Part shown: piece by piece, positions 21,879 to 33,014 of the stretch
Layout: every line of letters begins with the position of its first letter
Numbering within the stretch: position 1 is the stretch's first letter
Origin: Staphylotrichum longicolle
Taxonomy: Eukaryota; Ascomycota; Sordariomycetes; Sordariales; Chaetomiaceae
DNA length: 64,000 bases
NCBI GenBank assembly: GCA_019096155.1
Contig: JAHCVI010000003.1
Location: forward strand, 3,534,001-3,598,000
Direction: 5' to 3'
The notes under the pieces: generated by a model
The model's database searches: none
What the model saw: only the letters and a program-made list of their open reading frames with translations
What the model was told of the DNA's origin: nothing
Position numbers and translations under genes: made by a program

Positions 21879-24800
21879 CGCAGCGACTGGTGGGAGGTCA
21901 AGGGAGGTAAAAGTCTGCCAGGTGTCCGTCGGGGGGCGTCAAGGGTCTCGGGGCGGTCCGTCGTGGGCTGGGCTAAGGGTCAAGCCAGCACACTTACATC
22001 ATCCGGAGATGGCGCCAACCAAAGAGCTGCTTTGGAAACAATGTCATGAACGCGGAGTTCAGGAGGGCCAGTCAGTCTCTTTAAGTGTCGGCGACCGGAC
22101 GTCGACAGCGGGCGAAAGGGGGGAATCCAAGCGCTGCGTCGATACACTGGGCGGACAGATGACAAGCAGAGTGCCTAGTCTGCAAATAAGCACCGCGTCG
22201 GATGGGACCGAGACAAGTCTAGTGTAACGGTTGTTGAAGTGCCGACGGCCTTGTCTTCTGGTTCTTCGACGCCAACCTCAGGCGAGCTCCCGGTGCAGAA
22301 TTCTAAGCAGGGCGTGGTCACGGCTGCAGCAGGGGTGCCCTAAGAATTGAGTACCATTGCCAGCCGGACTGTCCCAAATTTCACGGTACCCGAAGACTTG
22401 CAGATGCCTTCGAGGGTCGTGCAGCGAAAACGGTCGGCCCAGTGTGCAAGCGGGTCTTTTGTTGTGTCGTCGATGGCGGGAAGATCCGGGAGGAAGCAAT
22501 CGGTCGTGGACCTGGGACGTCAAGACGCTCTCAAGACGCCGCAGCCAACAGCCATCCCATGGCTCAGGGACTCAGTCACGGGCAGAAAACAGCCGGCCGA
22601 GCACGGTTGCGGAGATGTCGAGCCGTGGTGGCGTTGTCTGGGCCAGAGCATCACGGCGCGATCGCAGGTAACGCCGTCGTGTGAGAGGAGGACGGGACAG
22701 GACAGATCGGCCACCTGCAACCACACACACAACCAGAGACACAGAGAAGCTGGGGCTTGCAAGGGTGAGGTTGTATCGCGGGATGGGGCGGCGATCCTCA
22801 AGCATCGACAAGTGGATCCGCGCGCTGGCGACTGGGTGCGCAACTGGTTCGACGGAGATGGCGCCGTGACGCTGCAGTGGACAGAAGGTTCTCACCAACG
22901 ACCTGTCAGGGACCCGGTTACCCCGTCCCGCCCAGAACCCGGCCTGTGCGGGTCCTCATCTCATTTGCGATAGGCAGACCTGCCAGGCCCGATGCAGCCC
23001 GTCCACATGGTTTTTGATGTGCAGCAGGGGGCTGTGAGGGCCAGCTGAACCCCGCTTAAGCCTAACCAGGCCCTCCAAGACAGCAGCTGGAACAAGCCGT
23101 CCCGTCCGTTGTGACGGCGGACCTCCTGATCCAGCGTCGTGCTGCTGGAGCTGCTGAACCTGGCCATCGAGGGTGCTGAGTTAAGGTTGCCGTTGTTTCG
23201 TGCCGCAGCTGCCGTCGAGCGGCACGCGGGGCGGACTGCATCCGCAGCTTGCCATCGGCTCGTGGCTTGAGGTTGCACAAAGTGTGGAATTTGGGCGATC
23301 CATGGACCGGGTGGGGGGCAATCAATGACGGCGACGGAAAGCAGCCGGAGCACCGATGCGCAGCGGATCAATCACACTACCTTAGCCAAGGAAGCCGAGA
23401 TGCGCCGGCGATCAGATGGAGTCGGGTGTCATTCTGCGCCAGGTGGTTGAAGACGAGCTGCAGACCCGCGGCGTGGAGTGGAATAAGTACGAGTAATGAG
23501 CACAGTAAGAAACCCGAAGCTGTGCGGGCCTTGGAGGAAGATAGAAGCGAGTGAAAATGAACTTGAATGCGGAAGACTGAAGACTGAAGACCGAAAAGGC
23601 TCCTGGTGTAATAGGTAAGGTAAAGTAAGGTACCAAAGGTGCCTCGGGACTCTGTTAACAGCGTTCGAAACTTCCTTCTTGCGATTTCACAGTCTTGGCC
23701 AGATTTCGCAGTCAAGTGGAGGTTACTGGGACTGTTGACACAGAGATTCCAGGCTGCACCTTCCAATGGAACTTCCACGGAAACACACTGAGCATGCCTT
23801 CCCCTCGCAGTTCACTGGCTGCGGCCGAACCTTTCTTCGGCGCAATGCCCGTTGAGTCGAGACCCAAACTCTCTGTCTGCGCCGCGGAAGGACCGATAAA
23901 CCCGGGTTGCAGTCCTGAGAAGATCCCTGCAGCCAGGGGAACCTCCTATGGGAGCGCATGACGGCGAGGCAGACTGCGTAGTAATCAAGCCGATTCAGAG
24001 TCGCACTGAGAACCCGGGTTGGCTGCGTTGGGCACTCTGCACATGCGAGTCCGAAGGCGGGAACCGTCTTGTTCTTCGACCGTCTTGGAAAAGGATATCA
24101 CGTTTGGGACGGCAGTCGATCATGACGCCATCTCCGCGAGCTTCCGGGCCCCAAATTTGGCACAGATGCTTCTGCCACCAACAACCCGCGGGCCTTGGCG
24201 AGTGCACGCAAAGTGTGGAGGGTGTGTCTATTTAGTGAATGGAGACGGGTGTGGGTGCCAATCTTGAGAATGGGCCATGCCTCGTGCATGTGAAAAGACT
24301 TGGCCCGCAAGAGGAATAAATGAACTCGAAAATGATGAGGATCAAACAGGACACCTGAATGGAGAAGAATGATTTGGTAGAGAATTGATGTACACGTAGA
24401 AGGATTGAACGCTACTTTGGACCGATCATCGACCAAAGGCTCTTGGGGGACATGCTGCATTCTCAAGAATCCCAGGAAGACTCGAAACTCCGGCCAAGTG
24501 ATGGCCAGACTCAAATCCAGCTTGTTTGTTTTGCGCCGCTGCGATTGAAAACGGGGTACAAAATCAGCGTCATTAAGGTGGGTAGTAAGGTACGATTGTA
24601 AAGGGCAGCACCATGTGTTTTTCGTCAACTTCAGGTTCCAGAGCCATGTGCTGGAATTAGGAATCGAAGGAGGAGCTCAGATTCTCTGCTCACAGTCTAC
24701 TCGCTGGCTTGACTGAGCTTCACTGGCAGCCGTTGGCTGATGCCAAGCCACGAGGACTCGGACCTCATTCAGCCCCACTCTCCTCGAGCTGCCTGCAGGG

Positions 24801-24968
24801 TGCTGGCGAACAACGTTCCCCACTCAATTTTTTCTAATCGATAAGGGGACTCTATCGATGCAAACTCAAAGCTGGAGGGACCTTAGAGCTGTCGTCGAGC
24901 TCGGTTGGATCAGCAGGACGGCGCAACCAAACACAGTCCTCTGAAGAATCCCAGCGCTGCCTGCCACA
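21879..24968. other. 3.1 kb gene-free divergent spacer
   Basis: Lies between the start codons of the Zn2Cys6 regulator and RRP8. Open frames (up to about 208 codons) show no domain-like composition and overlap on both strands. A small AGACTGA-type direct repeat occurs near 23570-23595, followed by GGTAA-like repeats. Probably long regulatory and leader sequence of the regulator. Confidence 0.55.
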
Positions 24969-26699
24969 ATGTTTCCGGTAAAGGGCCTCAGTATCTCGGC
25001 CGAGAAGCTGAGGGTTGAGACGGGAGGGTCGACCCCAGCGGCGGCAGCAGCTTCTGCCCCGAAGCCCGCGAAGAAGCGCAAGAGACCGGGGAACTCGGGC
25101 GACGTGACAGCAGCGAACCTCGCCGATATGTGGGACAAGGTCATTGAGAACAAGGCGCCCGCGAACAAGGCCCAGTCCAAGAAGGATAACAAGCGCCAAA
25201 AGAAGGACCACGAACCTCCTGCTCCAGGTGCCGCCGCGGATGTCGAGAGCACGTCTCAATTGGCAAGCCAAGAGCCGCAGAGCCAGCCCATGGGCAAGTC
25301 CGAAAAGAAGCAGAAGAAGAAGGGCAAGAAGGAGAAGCGGGACTCGCTAGCTACTGCAGCTGAGCCAGCGGAGGAGGAGGAAGAATGGAATGGCATCGAC
25401 GATGAGGAACGGAATGCTCCCGAGGCAGCACAGCCGGTGAAAGACAAGGCCGGCAAGAAACAAAAGACGCCGAAGTCCGGTGCGAGCTCCAAGGAGGACA
25501 CATCAACAGACAACAAGCCCAGAGCTGAAGCAGCGCCTCGACCAGCACCTCCCCCTCCGCCTGCTGTCAAACTCACCCCACTCCAAGCGTCCATGCGCGA
25601 GAAGCTCGTCTCAGCCCGCTTCCGCCACCTCAACGAAACACTCTACACTCGCCCTTCTGACGAAGCCTTCCAACTCTTCCAGGACTCCCCCGAGATGTTC
25701 AATGAGTACCACGAAGGCTTCCGGCGTCAAGTCGAAGTGTGGCCCGAAAACCCCGTCGACTGCTACATCGCCGACATCAAGGCCCGCGCTAAAGTCCGCT
25801 TCCCGCCGCGCAACCGCGACAGCAATACTCCTCTCCTCCCGTCCCAACTCCCCCTCCCCAACCCGCCCGGCACCAAGTCCTGCACCATTGCCGACCTCGG
25901 CTGCGGCGACGCCAAGCTGGCCACGGCCCTCCAGCCATTCAAGTCCAAACTGCGCCTCGACATCCGCAGCTTCGATCTCCAGACAGGCGGCTCCCCGCTC
26001 GTCACGCGCGCCGACATCGCCAACCTCCCTCTCCCCGACAACTCGGTCGACGTCGCCATCTTCTGCCTCGCCCTGATGGGCACCAACTGGCTCGACTTTG
26101 TCGAGGAAGCCTACCGCATCCTGCGCTGGCGCGGCGAGCTATGGGTCGCCGAGATCAAGAGCCGCTTCACCAACCCGGAGACCAAGAAGAAAGTAGTCGC
26201 CCACAGCGTAGGCAACCGCAGGAAGGGCGCCGCCGCCCCGGCCTCATCCTCCTCGTCATCCACAGGAAACAACAACAAGGACAAGAAATCCGCCAAGGCC
26301 GCCCAGGCCGCCGAGGAGGAAGAAGCCAACCTCGCCGAGCTCGCCGTGCACGTCGACGGCGCCGAGGCCCGCCGCCCCCAGCAGCACGAGACGGACATCG
26401 GCGCCTTCCTCGAGGCGCTGCGCAAGCGCGGCTTCCTGCTCAACCGCGACCTCGGCGAGGGCGCCGTCGACATGGGCAACAAGATGTTTGTGCGCATGCA
26501 CTTTGTCAAGGCGGCGCCCGCCATCAAGGGCAAGTGCGCGTCGGCCGGCGCCGTGGACCGGAGCGCCGGCGAGAAGAGGTGGACCGACGGCAAGGGGCGG
26601 ACGGTGCAGAAGAAGAAGTTCATCGGTGGGGACGACGAGGACGCGGGCGGAGCGGATGAGGCGGCCGTGTTGAAGCCGTGTGTGTACAAGATCCGATAA
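24969..26699 (+). CDS. RRP8: 25S rRNA adenine-N1 methyltransferase Rrp8
   Basis: Nucleolar SAM-dependent methyltransferase that makes m1A in domain I of large-subunit rRNA (known from yeast). Single exon, 576 residues, longer than yeast Rrp8 (392). Residues 1-200 are Lys/Glu/Ala-rich with several nucleolar-type basic clusters (KKRKRPG, KKQKKKGKK). The conserved part starts at about 208 (LQASMREKLVSARFRHLNE) and continues with EYHEGFRRQVEVWPENP. SAM motif I is ADLGCGDAKLA at about 306, and the motif IV region is FCLALMGTNW at about 365. A Ser-rich, Lys/Ala/Glu-rich insert (about 420-465) sits between the motif block and the C-terminal strand FVRMHFVKA; it is unusual in length but in frame. Assignment is firm. 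Confidence 0.95.
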   Translation: MFPVKGLSISAEKLRVETGGSTPAAAAASAPKPAKKRKRPGNSGDVTAANLADMWDKVIENKAPANKAQSKKDNKRQKKDHEPPAPGAAADVESTSQLASQEPQSQPMGKSEKKQKKKGKKEKRDSLATAAEPAEEEEEWNGIDDEERNAPEAAQPVKDKAGKKQKTPKSGASSKEDTSTDNKPRAEAAPRPAPPPPPAVKLTPLQASMREKLVSARFRHLNETLYTRPSDEAFQLFQDSPEMFNEYHEGFRRQVEVWPENPVDCYIADIKARAKVRFPPRNRDSNTPLLPSQLPLPNPPGTKSCTIADLGCGDAKLATALQPFKSKLRLDIRSFDLQTGGSPLVTRADIANLPLPDNSVDVAIFCLALMGTNWLDFVEEAYRILRWRGELWVAEIKSRFTNPETKKKVVAHSVGNRRKGAAAPASSSSSSTGNNNKDKKSAKAAQAAEEEEANLAELAVHVDGAEARRPQQHETDIGAFLEALRKRGFLLNRDLGEGAVDMGNKMFVRMHFVKAAPAIKGKCASAGAVDRSAGEKRWTDGKGRTVQKKKFIGGDDEDAGGADEAAVLKPCVYKIR

Positions 26700-27234
26700 A
26701 GCTCAAGTAACACTTCTGGACGCTACAGGTGGAGAGGGGGTCAAGGGGGTTAAAGACCGGCGCTTATAATCACGCCTTTCCATGTCAAGATAAAAATGGC
26801 GAACAAAAAGTAATGTCGGTCCGTTCGAAGAATAAAAAATCTAAGCTATGCGCTGGTCCGGTGCTGAATGCCCATCTAGAACGAAAAGGAAAGCAACTGC
26901 CCCTTGTACAAAACAAAACCCCGGTTTTATATCCCCCCGCCCATCCGCGCATCTGATCTGTGCCCTAGATATTTCCCTAGTAGACGCAAGCCCGAGCAAA
27001 CAAACTCAACGTATGGTCCCCCAGCATTGCCAAACATGCCATACTGGGGAATGCTGCGTATCTTAGATGTGCGCCGAGAACAAAATCCTTTATATCCATC
27101 CATCCATCAAATCCACCCCCCTTCCCATCCATCCCGCCAAGAAGAAAAGTTCGTTAACCCATCAACATCGTCCCAAGCCGTCGTTCATGCAGCCAGCAAA
27201 AGACGCCGCAGCAGCAAGAGAAGATAATCCAGAC
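26700..27234. other. Convergent spacer RRP8 / DDI1
   Basis: 535 bases between two convergent stop codons, relatively AT-rich (for example 26790-26850), as expected for 3' UTRs and termination of both genes. An open frame on the plus strand crosses into DDI1 antisense and is a shadow. Confidence 0.6.
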
Positions 27235-28699
27235 TCAGTCCTGGAAAATCAGACTGGCCGCGTACTCGACGTTGCCCCCGGTGGCTTCGAGAGCCTGGGC
27301 TGCCCGCTCCTCGGATGCTCCAAGCTGCATGAGCTTTTCGATATCCTCTCTCGGGAACGACGGCCTGGCCGGCGCCCTCGGCGGGGCGCTCGGGGTAGGG
27401 TTCGGGGCAGGAGCGGGAGTGCCGCCTGTTTGGGGCGTACCCTGAGCCGGTGCCGCCGCCCCGGTCGCACCGCTGGGCGCATGCACGGCGCCGGACCGCT
27501 GGCCGATTGTGGTTCCCGCGGGACCAGGGACGGTAGGCTCCCGCTGATACGCCTCCTCGGTGTCGCGCGGGATGTCCGCCGGCCCCAGGAAGGGGACCTC
27601 GACGCCCTGGATGATCAACTTGTCCTTGGCCAGGTCGAGACAGGCTTGGTGCCGCTTCAGCATGTCCAGCCCCAGGAGCAGCTCGACCTGTTTGCCTTCC
27701 ATGACGGTGAAGCTGCAGGGGAGGAACAGCGGGCCGATTCGGATCTGCGCCGAGTGGACGCGGCCGATAATGTTGGCAGTACCGACGCCCCGCGCGACGC
27801 CCGCAAAGCGCTTGTCGACGAGGCGCATGATGCCGCAGGCCTCGGCGCACTGGGGGCTCATGATGGTTGCCTGCGCGCCGGAGTCAACCAGAGCCTTGAC
27901 TTTGTACCCATTCACCTCGACCTCGAGATACAGCATGTGTACGGTGCCGAAGACTGCGCGACACGGTTAGCCCAGGAATTCGGAAAACGCTACCAGGCCA
28001 AGGGTAGGATCTCACCTTCGGGGTTGTGTTCCATGGCATTTTGCAGGTTCTCCATGACCCGCTCCTGGCGGATGATCTCCTCGATTCTGGCCTGGGCATC
28101 GATGTCGAACGGGTCCGCGTTGAGCAACTGGATCTGGCGGTGGCGTTCGTCGCGCTCCCTTCGTTCCCTGTCGAGGCTGTCGGCAAACAGACCTGCAAAC
28201 CTCTGCGGGTCCTCGAGCGCAGCCACCAGATCTGGCCGCGATCTGGCCAGCTCGCCCCTCAGATTCGGATCCCCAAGAATCTGCAGCCGAATCACTTCCG
28301 GGTCCTGCTGTGTGGGTGGGCGCGCGGCAGGCCTGGCCGCGCCCTGCTGTGCCTGCCTGTTCGGGGCTTGAACCGTCGTGCTACCCCGCGTTTCGCGCAC
28401 GTGGAGGGCGAGCAGCTCGCCGTCGGCGACGCCAAGCTCGGCCAGCGTCTTGGAGTTGTCGGTGACAAGTTGCCCATTGTGGTAGAGGTGTTGCGTGCTC
28501 GGGTGGTGAGTGGTCTCGGCTTGGATGGAGCTGCGCAGAGTCTCTATTGTCATCTCGGGGTAGACCTCGAGGGACAAGAGGTCCTGGTCGTCGCCCTGGG
28601 GCTCCGAGTTGGTGATGGTGAGTGTGATGCGCCTGGAGTGTGGGCAGACGGTCAGCTCGGAGCAACCCGGAGTCGGGAAGCGGCGGATCCAACTTACAT
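27235..28699 (-). CDS. DDI1: Ddi1 ubiquitin-receptor aspartic protease, start codon split by an intron
   Basis: Shuttle protein that brings ubiquitinated substrates to the proteasome and has a retroviral-like aspartic protease fold. Minus-strand exons 28698-28699 (only AT of the start), 28016-28632 and 27235-27953 give 445 residues. An N-terminal ubiquitin-like domain starts MRITLTITN. A helical region follows (PDLVAALEDPQRFAGLF). The protease domain has VKALVDSGAQATIM with catalytic Asp230. A Pro/Ala/Thr linker leads to a C-terminal UBA domain (about 410-445, LMQLGASEERAAQALEATGG). The start is supported by the family N-terminus, a consensus donor gtaagt after AT, an acceptor cag before G, and an in-frame TGA 12 bases upstream in the leader. 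Confidence 0.93.
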
Positions 28700-31500
28700 T
28701 GTGAGAGGTGTTCAAGATGCAGCCAAGGACGCTGGAGAAGTCAACGGCGTTGGAAGGAAGGTGCCGTGCCCAGTCAAGGAGCCCAGTAGAGGATATCCCA
28801 GAGTAGATGAGGGAACGGCAGGGAGGAGAATGAGGAACGACAAAAAAAAAACCAGCGTTTGACGGCGACGCCCTGTTTGCCCTTTGCAAGCACAGACTGG
28901 CGACAGAGACAGGGCCTCGGTGTCGAGGTCTGAGGACGAGGGGTTCGAGAGGTGGAAAGAGCTCCGGAGACGGTGGTAGGTTGAGCGGACACCGAAGCGA
29001 GCCGCTAGCTCTCTCGTGGTACAGGGGGCCGTTTGCCTCTAAAATGTGCTGATTGGGCCTAGGCTGCCGCTAGAAACGCCCCGACTGCTGCCTCCGCTGG
29101 AGTTGGACGGGGGGATGACGTGGGGTAGGGTGGGTACTGCACAGATCTGGACTTGAGATGACAGTTTCCGCTGCACGGTTTTATTTCTGTGCCTTTCTCC
29201 CGACAATACGGCACCGAAACGGTGCAGCTGCATCCGACACGAGGGTGGGCATTTTATATCATTTTATAACTGGGGTTTCTTTAGAGGTGGAATAATCTGG
29301 AAGACCCGCGACGAATGTGTGTCAGCGGGGGCACCTCTTTTATGCTCCGTGATCAGGCAAACACTCGCCGTGTGCCCTCCATGCCCTGCCTGGTGCCATA
29401 CAGACCTTACGTTACTGCATGTACAGTACCGACTTGAGGTGCCTTACAGACATGCGGCAGCTTCGGATGAGGGTATCGACCAGCGACCAGTAACAAGACG
29501 ACGAATCAACACCGGAACCCAAGGCCCGATGACAAGTACCTCCACAGCCCGGTGCAAAAACATGGTGTTTTCGACACACACCAAGGCATCCTCAAGACAA
29601 ACTCGCTGATTGGATGATGCATATTGCTGCTGTCATCTTCGTCTGCCTTGCCATGTACCACAACCACCAGCTGTGGCCACACCTCAGCCAGGCAAATGCC
29701 TCGCCCCATGTCAACCCTCATAAAAGAATTTGACTGATCTCTCCACCCGGGAATGTCTACACGTGGAGGTGTGCCGTTGAGCCCCTGTCCCCCTCAGCTG
29801 CAACGCCTGTCAAAATCAGTTGAGCATCTCACCACCGCTGAATGCAGCCACCCGCTTTGGGCACACCAGTCACCTCAACACTGCATGCGCCCCAGTCGGC
29901 CTGAATCATGGGCCGGGACCTGGCAACATCCCCCTCACTCGCTGACTGCCGGCCTCATCCCACAACGGTCTAGGTGCTGCAGAAACTAATGTACATATGT
30001 ATTCCGTACTGTGTATGAATACAGTCTGCAGCAGGCTGCATTACCGTAAGGGCTTCAGAATGGATTAACCGGTGAAACATTCGGGGGGTTTTCTCATGCA
30101 CTGGGGGGTCACTTGGCCCCGTCGATGTCGTGTTGCAGTGTTCTGTCTCAAGGCAGACGTGCGCCCACCTTCAAGTTCCTGTCCTCCTCCTGGCTCGATC
30201 GGTACCAGGACGGAAGCAGATCAAACGGGGCGCGGATGGAAGATTGAAGCGTTCGGCCGCTTCTTGGCGTGCTTATCGGGGGCAGGCGATGCATGCTGGG
30301 CAGGCTTGTCAGATAGTTATTCGGATGCTAGGATCACCTTCATTTGGCCCCAGCAGCTTGGCTTGATCTGTCATGCCCCTTGTGGTTGACTTTTTGGTCG
30401 TGCTCACACTCCCAGTCCGGCAACGTGACCTCACCAAACCTATACACCGTTAGGAGCCTCTGGGCTTCAACTTCAATTGTTCTCACAACTTAAAAGTGAG
30501 CTGGGCTCGGAGGCAGCTGCTCCTGCCATCCATTGATCCGATGGCAACCCAAAGCTCTCGCGCTGGTGACGTCAGGAGGGGCATTCCTACCCCGCGATGG
30601 AGCTCTGGGCAGCACAATGGGGCCCAACGGGCGACACGGGGCAGGCACTGACATTGTGTCGGCCGAGCCTCCGGACGACAAACTGATTGACCGTCTTACC
30701 CTTTGTCACGGGAAGCAGCTTCAAGTCCCCAAACTGACCCCAAGTCTTCCAATACACGGCCTTCTTGTGTCACTTTGTTTGTCTTGTTTTTAGCAACCCA
30801 AACGAAAAACTCAGAGCATAGCATAGCATCGTGCTACTTCCTGCATCACAAACATCAAAACAGGCAAGCTTGCAGTGCCCTACTCAGTACCCTACCCGGA
30901 TGGATTCCGGGGTGCTTTGGCTTCGCAGGCACTGACACGTTGCTCAGGTACGAAGTCAGCCACTCGCAGCGGCAGTCTGGGGAGTCTGGGCATCCACGGC
31001 ACCCAAGCCTTGTGACCTGCGTGAAGATTTCCTAACACGGCGAGACATGCAGCACAGCGGGGAATTACCTTAATTTGCACCCTTTTACTTTCCCAACTGA
31101 CTGGCCCGACTTTGGTGTCCCGGCACTACGGTAACATCAACGGCTCGGTCCACCTCGTCGCCATCCATCCTCTTCCATCTTCCCCGCTTAGCCTGGCAAG
31201 CCGGGGAACTAAGTTCCAAGACCCTGCATCATCGTGAGACATCTTCGCCGATCACGGACAGGAGTCGCGTGGCACTGAGCCCAATCCGGACCTCTCCCAC
31301 AACTCCCAGTCGGCGAGGGCAGACCCGCACTCGGGCTTGGACTCCCACCTCCCACGTCGGACACGAGATTCGAAGAGTCGGGGTCTTTCAGAGGCCAGCT
31401 TCGCGTCCGGTTGTCCGCGTTTCAGGCTCCACAGCCTTTATTAGTACGCCTACGCCTAGTTGCTGTCCCAACGACCTAAAGAAATCGGCGTGCCTCAGGT
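28700..31500. other. 2.8 kb gene-free divergent spacer
   Basis: Between DDI1 and the acetyltransferase start. The first 350 bases hold the DDI1 leader and promoter. An AT-rich TATA-like patch lies near 29995-30025, and CT/CC-rich leader-like sequence lies at 31140-31480. Open frames are short (about 110 codons at most) and unconvincing. Confidence 0.55.
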
Positions 31501-32530
31501 ATGGCAGGTGTCGAGAAGGACCATCCGGAGGAACAGATTCCCAGCCCCAGCCAGGAGGCCGACCAGGCTGTTGACGAGTCGTCCGACGTCGACGGGGACT
31601 TCGCCGCACTTCAAAAGATGCTGAGTCAGAAGAGGAGGGCTGCCAAAGACAGTCCGGAGTGTCGCCTCTACAAGGCCCTGCCATTCATCACCACCTTTGC
31701 GCCCAATATCAGGCCCTTGACAATTTCGGACCTGGAATCGTGCATCCTGTTGGAGAACACTGCGTTTCCTAACCCCGACCACAGGGCGTCCCCCGAAAAG
31801 GCAGGTCACCTTCTGCAGCAAACCCACGCACATGCACGCGAGCCACTGACACCAGCCTCTTCACTCATCAGCTCAAGTACCGCCTCACCGTCTGCCCAGA
31901 ACTCAGCCTAGGCGTCTTCCTTACCGTCATACCAGAACAGGCCAAAAGGGCCGGCCTCGAGACCCTCGCGACCGCCCGCCCCGTCGAGACCGGCCGCGTC
32001 GACGGCGCCGTGAGCGTACTGCTCGCCCACATCGTCTCGACCCGGTGCCGCGGCGACGTCATCACCGACGCCGACATGGGCTACCCCAAGGACTGGCGCA
32101 CACGGGGCGGGCGGGCGGCCGAGGATCTCGGGCACCAGGAGGCGGGCCGGACCGTGGGGATACACTCGCTCGCCGTGCTGCCGCGGCTGCACCGGTGCGG
32201 CATTGGGCAGATGATCATGAAGGCTTTTCTTGACCAGATGAAGAACTCGGGGCTTGTGGACAGGGTGGCGCTGATTTGCCAAGATGTGAGTTTGTTCTTG
32301 GATGACTTGAAAAGCGAGATGGATAGGGAATTTGGCTGACCGGACTGGAAAGCATCTCGTGTCCTACTATGAGCGGTCCGGATACACGCATCTGGGTGAG
32401 AGTAAGGCTCAATTTGGAGGAGGCGGTTGGCATGACATGGTGAGTCCCTAAGTGACTTGAATCTTGCGCACCGCTCAACAATATCCCTCAGGTTTTCAAT
32501 TTAACACGCCCAAACAAGACCCCGGCATAG
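31501..32530 (+). CDS. GNAT-family N-acetyltransferase (AANAT / Paa1-like)
   Basis: Predicted acetyl-CoA dependent N-acetyltransferase resembling fungal polyamine / arylalkylamine acetyltransferases. Exons 31501-31800, 31872-32285, 32353-32439 and 32492-32530, 279 residues. Residues 1-60 are acidic and probably disordered. The GNAT fold starts NIRPLTISDLESCILLENTA, then KYRLTVCPELSLGVF. Motif A is HSLAVLPRLHRCGIGQMIMK, where His stands at the first position of the usual [QR]-x-x-G-x-[GA] loop. Motif B is YYERSGYTHLGES. Intron 1 needs a GC donor (AAG|gcaggt) to keep phase; every nearby GT breaks the frame. The last exon is uncertain: it ends after 13 codons, yet an acidic tail ending DEWEFIS is open further downstream. 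Substrate unknown. Confidence 0.8.
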
Positions 32531-33014
32531 AGAAGGGGGACTCGAGGGGCGGAATCGTCGAGGTACCCAGCGGCGGCAAGGCGCCCAGAGGTGGAGGAAG
32601 AAGTAGATGACGATGATTCGGACGATGAATGGGAGTTCATCAGTTGACTGAAGGGTCTGCTTCCTTCATTTGGCTGGTTCTGTTACTGAAGACTGGACGG
32701 CGGGGGTGGTCGTCCAACGCCCTGAAACCGATACCCTCAAGTGGGACATGCGGTACATACCTTGACCGCGGTTGGTGTGTGGAGGTTTTTGCTATACCAG
32801 CAGACCCTTCGACACCCTCTGATTTCACCTCTATTTTATGCCACGAGCTGTTTGAGCTCTTACCGGATAGATCATTGCGGACCTGGGGCAGATAGTATTA
32901 GACGGCGCAGCGCTTACTGAACCCCCCAAGTCAGGGGAGAGGGTCATAACACCCTCAGAGCGTCTCACATTTCATAGCGCATAATCATTTTTCAGCACCT
33001 CATTCACCGTCCTC
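32531..33014. other. Convergent spacer acetyltransferase / URA5
   Basis: 484 bases. The first 115 bases look coding-like (acidic frame ending at about 32646) and may belong to an alternative C-terminus of the acetyltransferase. The rest shows nothing beyond probable 3' UTR. Confidence 0.5.

Noticed and set aside
27067..28371. 434-codon plus-strand frame
   Set aside because: Antisense shadow of DDI1, whose protease and UBA motifs are on the minus strand.
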